Source: Alistipes sp.
Lineage (GTDB): Bacteria > Bacteroidota > Bacteroidia > Bacteroidales > Rikenellaceae
Assembly (NCBI GenBank): GCA_017555805.1
Contig: JAFZFR010000086.1
Location: 1-64,000 of the forward strand
DNA: 64,000 nt
Direction of reading: 5' to 3'
The translations under genes and the position numbers were made by a program. Position 1 is the first letter of the stretch, and every line of letters begins with the position of its first letter. Of the stretch, positions 1 through 8,714 are shown piece after piece. The notes under the pieces were generated by a model. The model ran no database searches, was not told the origin of the DNA, and worked only from the letters and a program-made list of their open reading frames with translations.

Positions 1-2
1 AA

Positions 3-893
3 GTAGAAAAAGATTTTCAGCAACTTATTGATGTAAAACTTATCAATATATGCAAGGCATATAATGCTAAAAAAGAAAAAGAACGCCAAATTTATCTATT
101 GAATTTGCCAGATTATAGTTTTGGATGGTTCGAGGAAGATGGGAAATATGGCTTTAAGTTAGTATCAACAGATGAAGTTATAGTCCCTTCGATATATGAT
201 GATATTCTAATTAAAAATGATATCTCAAATAAGGAAGGAGGCGACAGTGATACCCATTCGTCTCCTATCTCTATTAGGGACTATGTGCGAAGAATAAATA
301 GTAATTTTACAGGCGGGCTTGCTGCAGTGAAAAAAGGCAATGTATGGGGCTATATAGATAAGATCGGTAAAATAGTGATTCCTTTGAAGTATGACCGCGT
401 GTGGAGGTTTTCTGAAGGTTTAGCAAAAGTTAGATTAAATGGTAAATATGGTTTCATAAACCCAAAAGGAGAAGAGATAATTCCTCTGAAATATGATAAT
501 GTGGAATTACCTTGGAGAAGGAATTCATTACCTGTTAAAATTGGCGAAAAATGGGGGTTGATAAATGATAAAGGAATTTTAATCACTCCAATAAAGTACG
601 ATGAAATTGTGTGGAATTCTGGAATAGAGCAAGGTTCAGTACGGGTTAGAATAAGGGATAACTATGGGTGGGTTAATTTTCAAGGTAAAGAAGTTGTTGC
701 CCCCAAATTTGATTATTGTGTCAGTAAAGAAATTCTGACGCGCGGTTGGAAATACAGGTTGGAGTATTCATCATATCGGACAAAAATAGCGATAATAGAT
801 TTTCTTAAGTCTGACATGTTTGGGGTAATTTTACTATTAGTAGCATTTGGACTGATGCTTATTGCAGTTTATTCTAGTAATAACATATTGTAG
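3..893 (+). CDS. WG-repeat protein, C-terminal membrane anchor (5' end outside window)
   Basis: The frame is open from base 3 with no stop, so the gene begins before the window. A TTG at 99 is not a convincing start. The visible part carries about five WG/beta-propeller-like repeats, seen as recurring KYGF, VWGYID, KYGFINPKG, KWGLINDKG and NYGWVNFQGK units. Each is followed by a V/I-x-P-x-K/I-Y-D segment. The last 25 residues form one hydrophobic helix (MFGVILLLVAFGLMLIAVYS), so the repeats are probably tethered to a membrane by the C-terminus. WG repeats are common in Bacteroidetes and their ligand is usually unknown. The gene is visibly richer in A/T than the genes after it, which fits an accessory origin. 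Confidence 0.85.
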   Translation, partial: VEKDFQQLIDVKLINICKAYNAKKEKERQIYLLNLPDYSFGWFEEDGKYGFKLVSTDEVIVPSIYDDILIKNDISNKEGGDSDTHSSPISIRDYVRRINSNFTGGLAAVKKGNVWGYIDKIGKIVIPLKYDRVWRFSEGLAKVRLNGKYGFINPKGEEIIPLKYDNVELPWRRNSLPVKIGEKWGLINDKGILITPIKYDEIVWNSGIEQGSVRVRIRDNYGWVNFQGKEVVAPKFDYCVSKEILTRGWKYRLEYSSYRTKIAIIDFLKSDMFGVILLLVAFGLMLIAVYSSNNIL

Positions 894-980
894 GAGATGT
901 TAAGTATAATTGTGGGGGTGGGAGGATTATCTATTGTAGTGTGTAATAATATGTAATGTTAATTCAATAAAACCGAACTT

Positions 981-2036
981 ATGAAACGAATTTTATTCCT
1001 GCTCGCGGCGGTGGTTATGCTGGCGGTGCCTGCTATGGCGCAGAGCGCAAAGCAGAAAGGTTATGTTGTGGTGACCGATTATGTGAAGGCTAACGGCAAG
1101 AAGGATGTGAGTGATATCATCCAGAAGATTATCGACGACAACCCTAATCGCACAATCTATTTTCCTGATGGCGTCTATCTGATTTCGAAGCCTATCTGCA
1201 CCCCTGCCGACCCTCGCAAGAGTGTGTCGCTGGAACTCTCTAACTACGCCACTATCAAGGCTATGGAGGGCTGGACTGATGAGGAGGCTATGGTGCGCTT
1301 GGGCGGCAAAGACCCCTATAACGACATCCGCATCCCTGGCAGTAACTACTACCTCTCGGGCGGTATCATCGACGGCAGCGGCGTGGCGCGTGGCGTTTCG
1401 ATTGACAGCGGTCGCGAGACTGTCATCCGCAATGTCTCGATGAAGGGCGTTGTGATGGGTCTTTATATCAAGCACGGCGCAAATAGTGGCTCGTCTGACT
1501 CCGACATCTCGGGCGTGAATATCGTTGGCGCATTCAACGAGAAGTGCATCGGTGTGTTGGTTGAGGGTCACGATAACACCTTCACCAATATGCGTATTGC
1601 GGGCTGCCACATCGGCTTTATCATCCGCTCGGGCGCTAACTCGCTGCGTAATATCCACCCACTCTACTACGGTCAGGATAAAAACTATCACACAAGCATC
1701 GGGTTCCTCGATGAGCGTTTCGACAATCAGTATGACTTCTGTTACAGCGACGAGTTTGCTACTGCATTTCAATCTACTGGCGGCAGAAACCTATACAGCA
1801 ACTGCTTCGCCTACTGGTACTCGAAGCGTGGCGAGAAGCACACCGCCTTCCGCTCTACGGGCGCATTCAATTCGGATGTTATGAGCCTTAATGTCGGCTT
1901 CGGCGCACACAACGCAACCCAGGAGAACACGATTTTGGAGGTTGCCCAGCCAGGCGGTCAGGGTCGATTCTTCAACCTCCATGTGGGTGATGTGAACTTC
2001 ATCACCTCGCAGACTCACCTTCCATATATGCGATAA
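981..2036 (+). CDS. secreted right-handed beta-helix (pectate-lyase-3-like) protein
   Basis: The 351-residue product starts with a clear signal peptide (MKRILFLLAAVVMLAVPAMA). An N-terminal segment (D-Y-V-K-A-N-G-K-K-D-V-S-D-I-I-Q) matches the start of Pectate_lyase_3/GH28-related beta-helices. It is followed by many short G-x-x-I/V-x-G/N coils such as GGIIDGSGVARGVSI and VLVEGHDNTFTNMRIAGCHI. No catalytic triad can be assigned by eye, so polysaccharide lyase or hydrolase activity is only a possibility. It is expected in the periplasm or on the cell surface. truA begins 2 bases after the stop codon, so the two are probably co-translated although unrelated in function. Confidence 0.75.
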   Translation: MKRILFLLAAVVMLAVPAMAQSAKQKGYVVVTDYVKANGKKDVSDIIQKIIDDNPNRTIYFPDGVYLISKPICTPADPRKSVSLELSNYATIKAMEGWTDEEAMVRLGGKDPYNDIRIPGSNYYLSGGIIDGSGVARGVSIDSGRETVIRNVSMKGVVMGLYIKHGANSGSSDSDISGVNIVGAFNEKCIGVLVEGHDNTFTNMRIAGCHIGFIIRSGANSLRNIHPLYYGQDKNYHTSIGFLDERFDNQYDFCYSDEFATAFQSTGGRNLYSNCFAYWYSKRGEKHTAFRSTGAFNSDVMSLNVGFGAHNATQENTILEVAQPGGQGRFFNLHVGDVNFITSQTHLPYMR

Positions 2037-2038
2037 CG

Positions 2039-2797
2039 ATGGCGAGATATTTTATAGAACTCTCTTACGATGGCGCCGCCTACTGCGGCTGGCAGCGACA
2101 ACCCGACGCTCCAACGGTTCAGCAGGCTTTGGAGAAGGCGCTCTCTACCCTTCTGCGTGCCGAGATTGAGGTCGTTGGCGCAGGTCGCACCGATACGGGT
2201 GTGAATGCTTCGTTCTATGTGGCTCACTTCGATGTCGCAGAGCCCGTTGCTGACGCCAAGCAGTTGGTCTATAAATTAAATCTTATCCTTCCGCACGATA
2301 TTGCGGTGAGGAGCGTGAAGCGCGTCAAGGATGACGCCCACGCCCGTTTTGACGCCCGCGAGAGAGAATATACCTACTACATCTCGCAGCGTAAAAACCC
2401 CTTCCGTCGCTACTCTGCGTGGCAATATTATGTGGCATTGGATGTAGAAAAGATGAATAAAGCGGCGGAGAGTTTGCTTGTATGGGATGATTTTACTACT
2501 TTTGCCAAACTTAACTCAAACAATAAGACCAATATATGTCGCGTTGTTAAGGCTGAGTGGTGTCGTGATGCCGATGATGAGGATTTGCTCGTTTTCACTA
2601 TCCGCGCCGACCGCTTCCTTCGCAATATGATTCGCGCCATCGTCGGTACGCTGGTGGATGTGGGTCGCGGCCGTTATTCGGTTGAGGAGTTTGAGCGCAT
2701 ATTGCACAGTTGCGACCTCTCGCTTGCGAGCGCTGGTGCACCTGCTCAAGGCCTGTTTTTGAGCGATGTGCAGTATGATGCAGAGGTATATGAATAG
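2039..2797 (+). CDS. truA: tRNA pseudouridine(38-40) synthase TruA
   Basis: The 252-residue protein is a full-length TruA, which isomerises uridines 38-40 in the anticodon arm of many tRNAs. The catalytic motif GAGRTDTGVNA is present with the nucleophilic Asp at about residue 52. The N-terminal strand (RYFIELSYDGAAYCGWQRQ) and the C-terminal FLRNMIRAIVGTLVDVGRG are also typical. The ATG lies 2 bases after the preceding stop, which suggests translational coupling with the beta-helix gene. A small membrane-protein gene follows after about 40 bases. Confidence 0.96.
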   Translation: MARYFIELSYDGAAYCGWQRQPDAPTVQQALEKALSTLLRAEIEVVGAGRTDTGVNASFYVAHFDVAEPVADAKQLVYKLNLILPHDIAVRSVKRVKDDAHARFDAREREYTYYISQRKNPFRRYSAWQYYVALDVEKMNKAAESLLVWDDFTTFAKLNSNNKTNICRVVKAEWCRDADDEDLLVFTIRADRFLRNMIRAIVGTLVDVGRGRYSVEEFERILHSCDLSLASAGAPAQGLFLSDVQYDAEVYE

Positions 2798-2836
2798 AAA
2801 ACTTTAACTAATTATAAAACTTAAATTTATAGGAAA

Positions 2837-3025
2837 ATGATTGCAACAATTATTTTTGTAGCAGGTTTGATTTTGGCTATCTGGTGCGTTCTTGACATCT
2901 TGAAGCAGCCTATCAGCCTCGTAGGTAAGATTATCGTAGCAGTTATCGTATTGGCTACTAACTGGCTTGGTCTGTTGCTCTACTACTTCTGGGCACGCCA
3001 CCACCTCACTTCTTGGTTCAAGTAA
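2837..3025 (+). CDS. small PLDc_N-type membrane protein
   Basis: This 62-residue protein has two hydrophobic helices (about residues 3-20 and 30-51). They are joined by D-I-L-K-Q-P-I-S and followed by L-L-Y-Y-F-W-A-R. That layout matches the PLDc_N / phospholipase D N-terminal-like family: two helices with a conserved N-W-x-G-x-x-x-Y-Y-F. The ATG at 2837 follows an AGGAAA stretch that could serve as a weak ribosome-binding site. The function of these stand-alone small proteins is not established. The gene ends just before a strong terminator shared with lpdA. Confidence 0.75.
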   Translation: MIATIIFVAGLILAIWCVLDILKQPISLVGKIIVAVIVLATNWLGLLLYYFWARHHLTSWFK

Positions 3026-3042
3026 GAGAACCAACGAGTAAC

Positions 3043-3075
3043 AAAAAAGCGGGTCACACGACCCGCTTTTCTTTT
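3043..3075. terminator. bidirectional intrinsic terminator
   Basis: Perfect 7-bp stem GCGGGTC (3049-3055) / GACCCGC (3060-3066) with loop ACAC. It is flanked by an A-run on the left and a T-run on the right, so it can end transcription from both the 2837-3025 gene and lpdA. Confidence 0.88.
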
Positions 3076-3091
3076 TGTCTATGTAGCATCG

Positions 3092-4468
3092 CTACAAATG
3101 TATCGCAGCACCCATCGCCGCCTCGGCTGCCTCCATCAGACCCTCGTGCATTGTTGGGTGTGAGTGGATTGTGCGTGCCAGTGTGTGTGCCGTTGCGCCA
3201 AGACGCTTTGCGAGTGTAGGCTCGCCCAACATCTCCGTTACGGTAGCACCCACCAGGTGTGCGCCAATGAGTTTCTCCTCCTTATCGAAGATGAGTTTCA
3301 CGAAGCCGTCGCGGTCACCCGCCGCCGTAGCCTTGCCCGATGCAGTGAATGGGAAGCGACCTACGGTGTACTCGATACCCGCCTTCTGCGCCTGCTGCTC
3401 GGTCATACCCACCGATGCCACCTCTGGCGAGGTGAAGATGCACGAAGGGATAGTCGAGTAATCAACCTTATCAGGTGTCAAGCCGCAGATATGCTCCACG
3501 CAGTGGATAGCCTCCGCCGAAGCCACATGCGCCAGCGCTGGCGTAGCGATGATGTCGCCGATAGCATAGACACCCTTCGCCGATGTCTGGTAGTGCTCAT
3601 CCACAACCACCTTGTCGCGCTCAACTGCGATGCCCATCTCCTCCAGACCGATATTCTCGATGTTCGACTTGATACCCACAGCCGACAACACAACATCCGC
3701 AGTCAAGGTCTCTGCGCCCTTCTTGCCCTCAATCTCGACCTGACACTGACCATCCTCGCCCACGGTTACATTCTTCACTGTTGTTGAGGTCATCACCGCA
3801 GCGCGTAACTTTCTGAAACTGCGCTCCATAGCCTTTGCTACCTCTTCATCTTCAAGAGGCATAATCTGTGGCATATACTCCACCAAAGTAACCTTCACGC
3901 CGAGTGTTGCATACAAGCTCGCAAACTCGCTACCGATAGCGCCCGTACCTACTACAATCATCGACTCTGGCAACTTTGGCAATGTGAGGGCCTGCTTCGA
4001 TGAGATGATATGCTCGCCGTCGATAGGCATAAACGCCATCTCGCGTGGACGCGCACCCGTTGCGAGGATGATGCTCTCCGCCTCGTAGATTGTGCCCTCC
4101 ACATCCACCTTGCCCTTGCCCGCCAGGCGACCGAAGCCAGTGATGAGGTCGATGTTGTTCTTCTTCATCAGGAATGCCACGCCCTTGCTCATAGTCTCTG
4201 CCACGGTGCGTGAGCGAGCCACAATCTTCTCAAAGTCGGGCTTCACCTCACCCTCCACCGCCACACCATAGTGTGCGGCGTTCTTGCAGTAGGAGTAAAC
4301 CTGTGCGCTCTTCAGGAGTGCCTTTGTTGGGATGCAACCCCAGTTGAGGCATACACCACCCAACTCCGACTTCTCGACGATGGCAACCTTCTTGCCTAAT
4401 TGTGAGGCACGGATGGCGGCAACATAGCCGCCAGGTCCGCTACCTATTACTATAATGTCGTAATTCAT
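3092..4468 (-). CDS. lpdA: dihydrolipoyl dehydrogenase
   Basis: The 458-residue flavoprotein has an N-terminal FAD-binding motif (VIGSGPGGYVAA). The redox-active disulfide is in GGVCLNWGCIPTK (Cys40 and Cys45). An NAD-binding Rossmann motif (VVGTGAIGSEFASLYATLG) and the C-terminal HPTMHE active-site His-Glu pair are also visible. It reoxidises lipoamide in 2-oxoacid dehydrogenase complexes or the glycine cleavage system. No E1/E2 or gcv gene is nearby. It starts 24 bases after the end of the C69 peptidase gene on the same strand, so the two may be co-transcribed. Confidence 0.95.
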   Translation of the reverse strand: MNYDIIVIGSGPGGYVAAIRASQLGKKVAIVEKSELGGVCLNWGCIPTKALLKSAQVYSYCKNAAHYGVAVEGEVKPDFEKIVARSRTVAETMSKGVAFLMKKNNIDLITGFGRLAGKGKVDVEGTIYEAESIILATGARPREMAFMPIDGEHIISSKQALTLPKLPESMIVVGTGAIGSEFASLYATLGVKVTLVEYMPQIMPLEDEEVAKAMERSFRKLRAAVMTSTTVKNVTVGEDGQCQVEIEGKKGAETLTADVVLSAVGIKSNIENIGLEEMGIAVERDKVVVDEHYQTSAKGVYAIGDIIATPALAHVASAEAIHCVEHICGLTPDKVDYSTIPSCIFTSPEVASVGMTEQQAQKAGIEYTVGRFPFTASGKATAAGDRDGFVKLIFDKEEKLIGAHLVGATVTEMLGEPTLAKRLGATAHTLARTIHSHPTMHEGLMEAAEAAMGAAIHL

Positions 4469-4492
4469 AGTTTTAAGGTCTATACTTGGTTG

Positions 4493-6154
4493 TTATTTTA
4501 CCTCCAAAATCTTACCGTGCTGTGCTGCAACTGTGCGCTTCCACTTCTCGTTGTAGCCTGGGAACTGAATCTTGTCAGGAATCTGCTTGCCGTTGCCGTT
4601 CTCTACAAAGTGAGTGTGGTCAGCACCGCCCTTGAGGACATAATCCACAACGCCCTTGTGCTCGCTCTTCACATTGCCATCCACATACTTAAGGAGCAAA
4701 TACTGGTCCAACTTAACCCACGCATCGTGCATATTCTGTGCCGTGCCGACGCTGTACTTTGTGAGCATCTTCTGCTGTTTCTTTGCCGACATATTTGCCG
4801 CTACGGCGTCAATGCGCTCAACCTCCTCAAGTTTAGCGTTCTCCCACTCATCCACAACCTTACGGATGTCGCCCGACATCATATCGTAGCGCAGGTAAGC
4901 GAAGTTTGTCACGCGGTTGAACAACCAGAATGTAGAGTTTGTGCCGTAGTCGAGCATCGAGCCGTTGTACTCCTGCATACAAGCAGGAACCTCTGTTGTG
5001 TTGCAGTAGATTGGTGTGAGGCAAGATGTAGCGGCATCATCCACGCCGAACCACAAAATACCAGTCTTACCCTGGCGAGCCTGACCTACCATCCAGAAGC
5101 CAGTCTGCTGTGTGGCGATAGCGCGCTCGTTTACATAAGTCTTGCCATCCACCTCGAAGTTCATTGGGCGCCAGCGATATGCCAGGCCGTGACCGCCCGC
5201 ACCGATGTCCTGTGTCATATCCATTGGAGTACCCTCATAGTGGTCGCGCATAGCGTCGAACACCTGCTTTGGCGAGAGTTTGTGAGTAGGCTTCACCCAC
5301 AAAGGCAAGCGGTTTGCAGGGTTGTGGCCCATAGCATAATCAAGATACTGGTCCATACCCTCGGCGAACATACGGAAGAAACTCCAGATACGAGCGTCGC
5401 AACCACGCATTGCGCTGAAATCAAGCGGTGCATAGGCGTCAGCGAATGAGAACTCCTCATCCTTGCCGTTGAAGTAACCCTTCTCGCGAGCCAACGAAAT
5501 CACATCCTTTGCGTAGAGGCAATTTTCTGGGTCGTTGAGTGGGAATGTGGTGATGCGAGCCTGGTTAGCGTGACCGCAGATGTAACCATCGGGCACACGG
5601 CGTGCAACCCATACCATACCCTTCTTGCCAGGACCCTTACCAATCATCTCCATAATCCATGCCTCGTTCTCGTCAGCGATTGAGAAGCTCTCGCCCTCTG
5701 ATGCGTAACCGTAGGTGTCGGTGAGTGCCGCGATTGTCTCGATAGCCTCACGCGCAGTCTTTGCGCGCTGAAGAGTGATGTAGATGAGTGAACCATAGTC
5801 GATAATGCCCTCTGGGTTGTAGAGTTCGTGGCGACCGCCATAGGTTGTCTCGGTGATAATCAAGCCGTGCTCGTTCATGTTGCTTACGGTCGAATAGGTC
5901 TGCGCCACCTGTGCGATGTCACCCAGATATTTGCCTGTGTCCCACTCGTTCACTTTAAGCATTGTGCCCGCCTTGTACTTTGTTGCGTTGTGCTTGTAGG
6001 CGCAACCGTAGAGTTGGTGTGAGTCAGCCGAGTAACTCACCATCACCGAGCCATCGGTCGATGCACCCTTGGTGATGATAAAGTTTGTGCAGGCGAGGGC
6101 TGGCACGATAGCCGTTGCCACCATCAACGCTGCCGATAAAATGATTCTCTTCAT
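4493..6154 (-). CDS. secreted C69-family dipeptidase
   Basis: The 553-residue protein matches peptidase family C69 (PepD-like N-terminal-nucleophile hydrolases). A signal peptide ends directly before Cys22 (...VPALA|CTNFIITKGAS). Removal of the leader exposes Cys22 as the catalytic N-terminal residue. The TDGSVMVSYSADSHQ segment and the N-E-H-G-L-I-I-T-E-T-T-Y-G-G block are family hallmarks. It probably hydrolyses dipeptides in the periplasm. A TATCTTTG -7 box lies about 35 bases upstream. Confidence 0.9.
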   Translation of the reverse strand: MKRIILSAALMVATAIVPALACTNFIITKGASTDGSVMVSYSADSHQLYGCAYKHNATKYKAGTMLKVNEWDTGKYLGDIAQVAQTYSTVSNMNEHGLIITETTYGGRHELYNPEGIIDYGSLIYITLQRAKTAREAIETIAALTDTYGYASEGESFSIADENEAWIMEMIGKGPGKKGMVWVARRVPDGYICGHANQARITTFPLNDPENCLYAKDVISLAREKGYFNGKDEEFSFADAYAPLDFSAMRGCDARIWSFFRMFAEGMDQYLDYAMGHNPANRLPLWVKPTHKLSPKQVFDAMRDHYEGTPMDMTQDIGAGGHGLAYRWRPMNFEVDGKTYVNERAIATQQTGFWMVGQARQGKTGILWFGVDDAATSCLTPIYCNTTEVPACMQEYNGSMLDYGTNSTFWLFNRVTNFAYLRYDMMSGDIRKVVDEWENAKLEEVERIDAVAANMSAKKQQKMLTKYSVGTAQNMHDAWVKLDQYLLLKYVDGNVKSEHKGVVDYVLKGGADHTHFVENGNGKQIPDKIQFPGYNEKWKRTVAAQHGKILEVK

Positions 6155-6188
6155 ATTGATTAGTTTTAGTTAATTGTTATCAATTTGC

Positions 6189-6196
6189 CAAAGATA
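6189..6196 (-). promoter_or_regulatory. -7 box of C69 dipeptidase promoter
   Basis: Reads TATCTTTG on the minus strand, a full match to the Bacteroidetes TAnnTTTG -7 element, about 35 bases before the start codon. No clear -33 TTTG was found at the usual spacing. Confidence 0.6.
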
Positions 6197-6228
6197 CGGA
6201 AAAAGGATGGAAAACCCTAAAATTTTTG

Positions 6229-6236
6229 TATATTTG
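6229..6236 (+). promoter_or_regulatory. -7 box of GH99-like gene promoter
   Basis: TATATTTG matches the Bacteroidetes -7 element. It sits only 15 bases before the ATG at 6252, so the mRNA leader would be about 10 nt or less. Confidence 0.55.
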
Positions 6237-6251
6237 TCAAAACCTTAAATT

Positions 6252-8030
6252 ATGAAACGCATAAAACATCTTTTTGCTATTCTTCTGCTTGCTGCGACGA
6301 GCAATCTCTCGGCTCAAAACTACGGCAATGCACTGCCCGCTACGGATGCTCTGGGTCGCAGGTTACCCTCTGCCGAACAGGTAGGCAAGGCGCGCGAAAA
6401 ATATGTCGGTCTATTTTACTGGACCTGGCACACCAACTTCGCCCATATGGATGTGTGCGTTCCTTCGGAATATATCGCCAAGGCGCCCGAGGCGGCATAT
6501 GACTACCACCACCCCATCTGGCGCAAGGATATCACCTCAAACTTCTGGGGTGAGCCTCTGTTTGGCTTCTACCGCGACACCGACAAGTGGGTTTTGCGTA
6601 AGCACGCCGAGATGTTGGCGGCGGCGGGCGTTGATGTGCTCTTTTTCGACTGCACCAACGGCTCATTTACTTGGCGAGAGTCCTATCGCGCACTATGCGA
6701 GACCTTTATGGAGGCTCGTCGCGATGGTGTGCAGACTCCGCAGATAGCCTTTATGTTGGCGTTTTGGGCGTCGCCCGATAGTCGCAAGGCGATAATTGAC
6801 ATCTATCAGGATTTGTACAAGCCTGCCGAGTATGAGGAGTTGTTCTTCAAGTGGGAGGGCAAACCTCTGATTATGGCATATCCCGAGATGCTTGCCGATG
6901 TCGAGGGCGATGCCGAGCAGACGGCACTCAATCGCGAGGTGCGTGAGTACTTCACCTTCCGCCCAGGTCAGCCAGTATATAATGTAGGTCCTACGCGCCC
7001 CGACCATTGGGGGTGGCTTGAGATATACCCCCAGCACGGCTTCGCACCCAAGAAGGATGGCAGTTTTGAGCAGGCTACGGTGGGCGTGTCGCAGAACTGG
7101 ACGGCACACAACGGCTTGAGCGCGATGAATATGCCTGGCGCGTTTGGTCGCAGTTATACCGATAAGGCGGGTCACTCGAAGGACGCGGCGTCGGTAAATA
7201 TGGGACTTAATTTTCAGGAGCAATGGGAGCGCGCCCTTGAGATTGACCCCGACCTTGTTTTCATCACAGGCTGGAACGAGTGGATTATGGGTCGCTTTGA
7301 GAGTTGGCAAAATCAACCCAACGCCTTCCCCGACCAGTTCGATCAGGAGCATAGCCGCGACATCGAGCCTATGCGTGGCGGTCACGGCGACAACTACTAC
7401 TATCAGATGGTGGCTAACATTCGCCGCTTCAAGGGTATGACCGCCGATGAGCAGAAGCCTCAAGCAAAGCGCAAGGTGAATATTGACGGCAACTTTGTCG
7501 ACTGGGCGAAGACCGCAAAGTATGACGCAATCAAGGGCAACACTCTCCACCGCGACAGCAAGGGTTGGGGCAGCCTTCACTATGTGAATACCAGCGGCCG
7601 CAACGATATTATTGAGGCGCGTGTGGCGCACGATGCGAAAAATATCTACTTCTATGTCGAGTGTGCCGAGCCAATCACCTCGCCCGAGGACAAGGCGTGG
7701 ATGCGCCTTTATATCAACACCGACCACAGCGAAAAAACTGGTTGGGAGGGCTACGATTATGTGGTAAACCGCCTCGCGGCTGGCGCTGTTGAGCACTCCG
7801 CAGAGGTTTGGAATTGGAGCGCTTCGGGCGAAGCAAAGTTCGCGATGGACGGCACAAGGATGGAGGTCGCAATCCCTCGCTCGGCGTTGGGCGTTGGCGA
7901 TGGCAAGTCGTTTGAGATTGAGTTTAAGTGGGTCGATAATTCGCAGACCGATGGCGACATCTACGACTTCTATTTGAGTGGCGACGCCGCCCCACTTGGT
8001 CGATTTAACTACCTTTACAAAGCAAAATAA
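6252..8030 (+). CDS. secreted GH71/99-like glycoside hydrolase with CBM9-like domain
   Basis: The 592-residue protein has a signal peptide (MKRIKHLFAILLLAATSNLSA) and an N-terminal TIM-barrel-like region of about 25-400. That region contains YVGLFYWTWH, AAAGVDVLFFDCTNG and FITGWNEW, features of GH71/GH99-related domains. Residues about 415-590 form a CBM9-like beta-sandwich, beginning VNIDGNFVDWAK and containing W-M-R-L-Y-I-N-T-D. The substrate cannot be read from sequence. GH99 enzymes act on mannosides, but the match is only at fold and motif level. It is divergent from the C69 peptidase. yggS follows after 13 bases, so it heads a three-gene unit. Confidence 0.75.
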   Translation: MKRIKHLFAILLLAATSNLSAQNYGNALPATDALGRRLPSAEQVGKAREKYVGLFYWTWHTNFAHMDVCVPSEYIAKAPEAAYDYHHPIWRKDITSNFWGEPLFGFYRDTDKWVLRKHAEMLAAAGVDVLFFDCTNGSFTWRESYRALCETFMEARRDGVQTPQIAFMLAFWASPDSRKAIIDIYQDLYKPAEYEELFFKWEGKPLIMAYPEMLADVEGDAEQTALNREVREYFTFRPGQPVYNVGPTRPDHWGWLEIYPQHGFAPKKDGSFEQATVGVSQNWTAHNGLSAMNMPGAFGRSYTDKAGHSKDAASVNMGLNFQEQWERALEIDPDLVFITGWNEWIMGRFESWQNQPNAFPDQFDQEHSRDIEPMRGGHGDNYYYQMVANIRRFKGMTADEQKPQAKRKVNIDGNFVDWAKTAKYDAIKGNTLHRDSKGWGSLHYVNTSGRNDIIEARVAHDAKNIYFYVECAEPITSPEDKAWMRLYINTDHSEKTGWEGYDYVVNRLAAGAVEHSAEVWNWSASGEAKFAMDGTRMEVAIPRSALGVGDGKSFEIEFKWVDNSQTDGDIYDFYLSGDAAPLGRFNYLYKAK

Positions 8031-8043
8031 TAAGAAAAAGGAT

Positions 8044-8703
8044 ATGTCTATAAAGCAAGAAATTGAGCGTCTGCGTGGCGAGTTGCCCGAGGGTGTGAAG
8101 TTGTTGGCGGTGTCGAAGTTTCACCCCGTCGAGGCGTTGCAGGAGGCTTACGATGCGGGTCAGCGAGCCTTTGGCGAGAGCCGTCCGCAGGAGTTGAAGG
8201 CGAAGCAGGCGGTGCTTCCCGACGACATCGAGTGGCATATGATTGGACACCTGCAAACCAACAAGATAAAGTATATCGCCCCCTATGTTCACCTCATCGA
8301 GTCGCTTGATAGCGAGCGTCTTGCCGAGGCGATTGATAAGGAGGCAGCAAAGTGTGGTCGCACGATTGATTGCCTTTTGGAGGTTCACATCACCGCCGAG
8401 GAGAGCAAGTCGGGCTGGGACTATGCCGAACTGCTTGCCTTTGTCCGCGAAGGCGGTTTTGAGCGCCTGCCCAACATACGCATCCGTGGCGTGATGGGTA
8501 TGGCGACCTTCACCGACGACGAGGCTACGGTGCGTGCCGATTTTGAGCGTCTAAAGGCTTGCAAGGCTGAACTGGCGCAATACTTCGGCGACGAGTTCGA
8601 CACCCTCTCAATGGGAATGAGCGATGACTACCCCATCGCCATCGAATACGGCTCAACCGAGGTCCGCATCGGCTCAACCATCTTCGGCGCCCGCGAATAT
8701 TAA
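8044..8703 (+). CDS. yggS: YggS/PLPBP-family PLP homeostasis protein
   Basis: The 219-residue protein belongs to the YggS/PROSC family of single-domain, fold-III pyridoxal-phosphate proteins. These maintain PLP balance rather than catalyse a known reaction. The PLP lysine lies in L-L-A-V-S-K-F-H-P. GESRPQEL, IEWHMIGHLQTNK, IRGVMGMATF and LSMGMSDDYPIAIEYGSTEVRIG are all conserved. The start at 8044 (MSIKQEIERL) is preferred over an in-frame ATG at 7978: it follows an AAAAAGGA ribosome-binding site, and the earlier start would overlap the glycosidase. Confidence 0.95.
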   Translation: MSIKQEIERLRGELPEGVKLLAVSKFHPVEALQEAYDAGQRAFGESRPQELKAKQAVLPDDIEWHMIGHLQTNKIKYIAPYVHLIESLDSERLAEAIDKEAAKCGRTIDCLLEVHITAEESKSGWDYAELLAFVREGGFERLPNIRIRGVMGMATFTDDEATVRADFERLKACKAELAQYFGDEFDTLSMGMSDDYPIAIEYGSTEVRIGSTIFGAREY

Positions 8704-8714
8704 AAGGTGAAATT

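Noticed and set aside
993..1772. 259-codon antisense frame over the beta-helix gene
   Set aside because: Repetitive Ala/Val/His translation without motifs; the plus-strand gene is well supported.
4490..5449. Long open frame antisense to the C69 peptidase
   Set aside because: Low-complexity His/Val/Leu-rich translation typical of the reverse of a G/C-biased gene; no domain and no promoter.
6693..7796. 367-codon open frame antisense to the glycosidase
   Set aside because: Same artefact of codon bias; the plus-strand gene has clear motifs and a signal peptide.
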